In this document: positions 51,667-55,233 of the stretch, one piece after another
Numbering within the stretch: the first letter of the stretch is position 1
Layout of the letters: the number at the start of each line of letters is the position of its first letter
NCBI GenBank assembly: GCA_014360465.1
Contig: JACIXQ010000005.1
Location: 1-55,233, forward strand
Direction of reading: 5' to 3'
Length of the DNA: 55,233 bases
Source of the DNA: a bacterium
Lineage (GTDB): Bacteria; Armatimonadota; JACIXR01
Notes under the pieces: generated by a model
Databases searched by the model: none
What the model saw: the letters and a program-made list of their open reading frames with translations, nothing else
What the model was told of the DNA's origin: nothing
Program-made: the position numbers and the translations under genes

Positions 51667-51897
51667 ATGCCAAACCGAGTCGCAAGACCCCGTAGAAGGA
51701 AAACTTGCATCTTCTGTGCCAACAAGGTAACGGAGATAGATTACAAGGATGTGGATACCCTCAAAAAATTCATCACCGAGAGGGCGAAGATAATACCTAA
51801 AAGGGTCACTGGTACTTGTGCCAAGCATCAGCGTGCATTGGCAAGGGCTATCAAGCGAGCCCGTATAATGGCTCTCCTTCCCTTTGTCGGTGAATAA
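51667..51897 (+). CDS. rpsR: 30S ribosomal protein bS18
   Basis: 76 residues. CIFC near the N-terminus with Cys and His in GTCAKHQR is the zinc-type (C+) form of S18. The central [24 protein letters not shown] is the family signature. A perfect AAAGGAGG site precedes the ATG. The gene lies after ssb as in the standard rpsF-ssb-rpsR cluster, but rplI does not follow; instead a sugar-phosphate isomerase gene starts two bases later. Confidence 0.96.
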   Translation: MPNRVARPRRRKTCIFCANKVTEIDYKDVDTLKKFITERAKIIPKRVTGTCAKHQRALARAIKRARIMALLPFVGE

Positions 51898-51899
51898 AG

Positions 51900-52979
51900 A
51901 TGTCCTGTGAATTCTGCTCTCACCAAACTCCTTCCCTTGATGACCTTGGGGTTATAACGAAGGTTGATAAGGGAGATATGTTCTCCCTTACCCAAAAGAT
52001 GCCTGAGGATATTGAACAGGCACTTTCCGATTTCGGAACGCGGACCTTCTCCCGTTTCTCGCCGGTCAATATAGTCATAGCAGGAATGGGCGGTTCGGCA
52101 ATAAGTGGAGATATAGCTAACTCCCTTTTGAGAGACGAGCTTTCCATTCCCCTTATAGTTATGAGGGACTATAACCTGCCTTCCTTCATAAAACGCACTA
52201 CCCTTTTCTTCGCTGTTAGTTATTCGGGAAATACTGAGGAAACCCTGAGCGCTTATAACGAGGCTAAGGCGAAGAATGCTCGGTGCGTAGTGATATCCAG
52301 CGGCGGTAAATTAAAAGAAATAGCCGGCGACGATGTCTACATATCACTCCCCTCAGGTATGCCGCCAAGAGCTGCTTTTCCTTTTATATTCGTCCCCCTG
52401 GTCAGGTCACTTGAAGCTATGGAGATAGTTAAGAAAAGAAATGATTGGCAGGAAGCTATAGAGCTCCTTAGGGAATTGAGAGAGGAATACTCGCCGCTTA
52501 CACCTACCCCGGAAAATAATGCTAAGAAGCTTGCCTACTCACTTAAAGGAAAACTTCCCCTTATCTACGCCTCCTCTCCCCTTCTCTATGGCGTAGCACT
52601 CCGTTGGAAGACCCAAATAAATGAGAACGCAAAAGCACACGCCTATGTGGATTACTTCCCCGAACTCCATCACAACGAGATAATGGCTTGGGAAAGGAAT
52701 GATAAAGTAGCAAATTTCGCTGTCGTTCTGCTCCGAGATAAAGGGGAGAACGATAGGATTAAAAAGAGAATAGAAATTACAAAAGAACTAATTGGTGATA
52801 AAACAGAGATTTACGAAGTCTGGACAAGGGGTGAAGGAAAATTAGCGAGGATTTTCTCCCTTATTTATTTTGGCGATATGCTCAGCCTTTACCTCGCTGT
52901 CCTCTACGGAGTTGACCCTCAAGAAATAGATTTTATCAACCATATAAAGAATAAACTGGGCAAATTCCCAACATCATAA
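51900..52979 (+). CDS. Bifunctional phosphoglucose/phosphomannose isomerase (SIS domains)
   Basis: 359 residues. The N-terminal SIS domain has the VIAGMGGSAISGDIA and SYSGNTEETLSAYNEA motifs. The C-terminal PGI/PMI-type domain contains ASSPLLYGVALRWKTQINENAK and FPELHHNEIMAWE, in which the Glu and His residues are the expected catalytic ones. The family interconverts glucose-6-phosphate, fructose-6-phosphate and mannose-6-phosphate. An unusual N-terminus (MSCEFCSHQ) carries two cysteines. It starts two bases after rpsR and is followed after three bases by a PfkB gene, suggesting sugar-nucleotide precursor supply. Confidence 0.92.
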   Translation: MSCEFCSHQTPSLDDLGVITKVDKGDMFSLTQKMPEDIEQALSDFGTRTFSRFSPVNIVIAGMGGSAISGDIANSLLRDELSIPLIVMRDYNLPSFIKRTTLFFAVSYSGNTEETLSAYNEAKAKNARCVVISSGGKLKEIAGDDVYISLPSGMPPRAAFPFIFVPLVRSLEAMEIVKKRNDWQEAIELLRELREEYSPLTPTPENNAKKLAYSLKGKLPLIYASSPLLYGVALRWKTQINENAKAHAYVDYFPELHHNEIMAWERNDKVANFAVVLLRDKGENDRIKKRIEITKELIGDKTEIYEVWTRGEGKLARIFSLIYFGDMLSLYLAVLYGVDPQEIDFINHIKNKLGKFPTS

Positions 52980-52982
52980 CCT

Positions 52983-53975
52983 ATGCCTATACCCATATCC
53001 CCAGAACTGCTCACCTTTATTCCTCTCTTTAAAGGGAGAAAGGTGGTTGTCATTGGGGATATGTGTCTTGATGAATATATTCTTGGTGAAGCCTATTCCC
53101 TTTCACCTGAAGCACCTGTACCAAGGATGAAACTCCTTCGGCGTGATTACACCCCAGGCGGTGGAGCAAATGTCTGTAATTGCATAGCAAGCCTGGGAGG
53201 CGATGTTATTGCTGTTGGAGTAGTTGGAAGAGATTATCACGGGGAAATCCTTCTCAAATTAATGAGCAGAAATATAAATATAGATAACATCGTCATATCT
53301 CCCAATTATATAACTACCACTTTCACAAAGCTCTTAGCAACTAAGGAACACTCCCCTACCCAACAACTCGCACTCATTGATGAGTATTTTGAAGGGATAG
53401 TAGAAGAAGAGCTTCAAGAGGAACTACTAAAGAAGGCAAGGAAAGCCATAAGCGAAGCAGAAGCGGTAGTCCTTGCCGACTACTCTTATGGTGTTGTCAG
53501 TGATGCGATGATAGAACTTGTCGCTAATAGTGCCCCTCTTTCTGTGGGAGATTCCCGTGATAGAATAGGCTACTTCAAAGGGATACACTTCGTTGTCCCC
53601 AACGATAACGAGGCAGCACAAGCTCTGGGAGAAAAAGGGAAAAACGATGAGGATATTAAAAGATATGGGCGACTTCTTTTGGAAAAGCTCTCTGCAAAGG
53701 GGGTAATTATAACACGGGGAGCAAAGGGGATGATGGTTTTCCCTAAGGATGGAGAGATTATGGATATCCCAACCGTTGCCCGCCAGGTATTTGATGTTAC
53801 AGGTGCAGGCGATGTTGTAACCGCCACCGTGACCTTAGCCCTTTTGGCAGGTGCCGACCTCTATCAATCAGCTCAATTGGCAAATGTAGCCGCCGGAATA
53901 GCTGTTGGAAAAATAGGGACAGCGACAATTTCTCCAGAAGAATTGGAAGAAGAAATAAAATCGCAAATTAGTTAG
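52983..53975 (+). CDS. PfkB-family kinase, HldE/RfaE kinase-domain-like (heptose-7-phosphate kinase)
   Basis: 330 residues. It has VVVIGDMCLDEYILGEAYSLSPEAPVP followed by GGGANVCNCIASLGG near the N-terminus, and the anion-hole motif DVTGAGDVV with catalytic Asp near the end. LSPEAPVP with GxANV is typical of the HldE kinase domain, which phosphorylates D-sedoheptulose-derived heptose-7-phosphate for ADP-heptose. There is no adenylyltransferase domain, so it would be the HldA type. This fits an LPS-like or S-layer glycan. Other PfkB sugar kinases are possible. The gene meets the convergent DUF5916 gene with only eight bases between stops. Confidence 0.85.
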   Translation: MPIPISPELLTFIPLFKGRKVVVIGDMCLDEYILGEAYSLSPEAPVPRMKLLRRDYTPGGGANVCNCIASLGGDVIAVGVVGRDYHGEILLKLMSRNINIDNIVISPNYITTTFTKLLATKEHSPTQQLALIDEYFEGIVEEELQEELLKKARKAISEAEAVVLADYSYGVVSDAMIELVANSAPLSVGDSRDRIGYFKGIHFVVPNDNEAAQALGEKGKNDEDIKRYGRLLLEKLSAKGVIITRGAKGMMVFPKDGEIMDIPTVARQVFDVTGAGDVVTATVTLALLAGADLYQSAQLANVAAGIAVGKIGTATISPEELEEEIKSQIS

Positions 53976-53983
53976 CCAATCCC

Positions 53984-55233
53984 CTACCAAGGATAAACAT
54001 ATTTAATGACTACTCTTGCCTTCGTGTCTATCCCCAATGGGTCGCCCAATACCAGATAGAAGTTCCTTTTGTCTTCCCCTCTTTTCCTCACTACAGCGCT
54101 AATATTGGTATGACTCTCCGTGTCCTTGAACCCATATATCCTAAAAATAATCCAGAAATCCCTGCCGAGGTCATAGGAAATAGAGCCCCACATCTGCTGG
54201 GTAGCGCTCCATCCTCCCTCTTCCTCCACCCACCTCTTCTCCATATTAAGACTTATGTTTAATCTATCGTTCAATAATTGACGACCAATCCAACCAGAGG
54301 CGAATTTATAAGGTAGATTCGTTCTTATTCCTTCACCATAGCCTAAACCAATACTATATCTCTTCTCCGGGGCGCCAAGTCCGATGGAAAAGCTTGTGAA
54401 ATTATCCCTGTATGGGTCATAAAATGTAATATTTCTATTAAAATTAATTGATATATCGCCACGCAAACCGATGGATAAGCTAAACCCCTTTGACTCCGTC
54501 CTCAATCCGCCCGTCCAATAACTTCCCCTGTTATAAAACAATCTTATCCTATAGCTCTCCCACCATTTCGCTCCTCTCGGTGCTATATCGCGATAAAATA
54601 TCCCCAAATTACCCCTTTTTATCCCCGTTTCACCCACAAGTTGGAGGTCAGGATAAAAATCCGGGCTGACCCCGGAATAACTGCAGAAAAACCCGCCTCT
54701 TTCCCCCAACCTTTTCCAAAACCTACCTTCATAGGAAAAACCTTTTGAGCCGGGTTCCATATATGTTGTGCCATAGTTGAAATTAAAGTTATATTCGCTT
54801 GAGCCAAATCCACTACCAACTCCTATCAGCAGGTTCTTATAACCTTTCTCAACTCTACTCTGTATGGTTGCACCGATGTAGGATTGATAAGTAGGATTAT
54901 GGGAGAAATTGAAAACAGTATCGTTACGGAACGGGTCAAGGCGGGTGCAGTTAAGGAATCCTATTTGATTCTTTCCTGCCTGTCCAAACGCCTTTAAACC
55001 CCAATCAAATTTATCTATCCTGCGAGAGTAAAAGGAACCAAAATATTCGCTACCCTCGGTGAAAAAGGGTCTTGTATCCTGAAGCCAGGTCTCGGTATAG
55101 GAAATGTCTATCGTCTGATAAACTGCCTCAATGTCGCTGTAATCGGGATAAAGGGTCAATGCATACTTGAAATCAGGAGTTATGAACTTGTGAGCATCCA
55201 ACCCCATATGCCAGTTGGTATCAGCCCCAAATC
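53984..55233 (-). CDS. DUF5916-type outer-membrane beta-barrel protein, truncated at the window edge
   Basis: At least 415 residues are visible; the frame is open to the right edge, where FGADTNWHMGLDAHKFITPD continues upstream of the ATG at 55207, so the true start lies outside. TRPFFTEGSEYF matches the conserved KRPFFLEG segment that follows the N-terminal CBM9-like module in DUF5916 proteins. The rest is about 20 amphipathic strands with many aromatic residues (for example LGIFYRDIAPRG, YRIRLFYNRGSYWT), and the last residues VVIKYVYPW end in an aromatic residue as outer-membrane barrels do. It indicates a diderm cell. Its function is unknown. Confidence 0.8.
   Translation of the reverse strand, partial: FGADTNWHMGLDAHKFITPDFKYALTLYPDYSDIEAVYQTIDISYTETWLQDTRPFFTEGSEYFGSFYSRRIDKFDWGLKAFGQAGKNQIGFLNCTRLDPFRNDTVFNFSHNPTYQSYIGATIQSRVEKGYKNLLIGVGSGFGSSEYNFNFNYGTTYMEPGSKGFSYEGRFWKRLGERGGFFCSYSGVSPDFYPDLQLVGETGIKRGNLGIFYRDIAPRGAKWWESYRIRLFYNRGSYWTGGLRTESKGFSLSIGLRGDISINFNRNITFYDPYRDNFTSFSIGLGAPEKRYSIGLGYGEGIRTNLPYKFASGWIGRQLLNDRLNISLNMEKRWVEEEGGWSATQQMWGSISYDLGRDFWIIFRIYGFKDTESHTNISAVVRKRGEDKRNFYLVLGDPLGIDTKARVVIKYVYPW

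Overview
This 55 kb window looks like part of the chromosome of a diderm, probably thermophilic, carbohydrate-degrading bacterium from a poorly cultured lineage. Evidence for an outer membrane is a DUF5916-type beta-barrel protein cut by the right edge, a LolA-like secreted protein, several lipoproteins and a heptose-kinase-like PfkB protein. A family 4 (Fe-S) uracil-DNA glycosylase, ThyX, a CdaA-CdaR-GlmM cluster and an unusual number of secreted glycoside-hydrolase-like proteins recall Armatimonadota-type genomes. That placement is inference; no rRNA is present to test it.

Layout. 1-2.6 kb: glmU (5' truncated), prs, pth. 2.6-3.1 kb: a gap with a decayed transposase fragment. 3.1-9.1 kb: an operon of a lipoprotein, a 1396-residue GH13-like fusion protein and a free-standing copy of that protein's C-terminal domain. 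9.3-14.6 kb: a six-gene operon, HIT protein, UDG, diadenylate cyclase CdaA, CdaR, GlmM and an M20 peptidase. 14.6-16.2 kb: dapA and a DJ-1/PfpI protein. 16.2-16.8 kb: a second transposase remnant. 16.8-20.1 kb: murJ, facing sfsA and a leucine-type dehydrogenase. 20.4-26.9 kb: a lipoprotein, a large DUF4838 protein with LamG and CBM9 modules, a 59-residue basic protein with its own promoter, ribosome binding site and 36-bp palindrome, and a HEAT-repeat protein.

26.98-46.9 kb is a glycan-degradation island. A minus-strand four-gene operon (35.2 to 27.0 kb) encodes a GHL6/GATase-like protein, a GH42-like protein, a GH36 alpha-galactosidase and another TIM-barrel protein. A divergent beta-helix protein and a 52-residue-repeat lipoprotein follow. 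A plus-strand operon then opens with the transporter gene cstA and continues with GH50-like, GHL6-like and GH42-like proteins. No SusC/D pair, ABC sugar transporter or transcription regulator was found in the island.

46.8-55.2 kb returns to housekeeping genes: thyX, a LolA-like protein, def-fmt-ydjC, ssb-rpsR-PGI/PMI-heptose kinase, and the DUF5916 barrel.

Genes are tightly packed, with many ATGA or GTGA overlaps. Two start types are visible: genes with a strong Shine-Dalgarno sequence, and six genes with no such sequence whose start codon lies 7-10 bases after a -10 box, which suggests leaderless mRNAs. I recognised no tRNA, rRNA, CRISPR array or intact insertion sequence.
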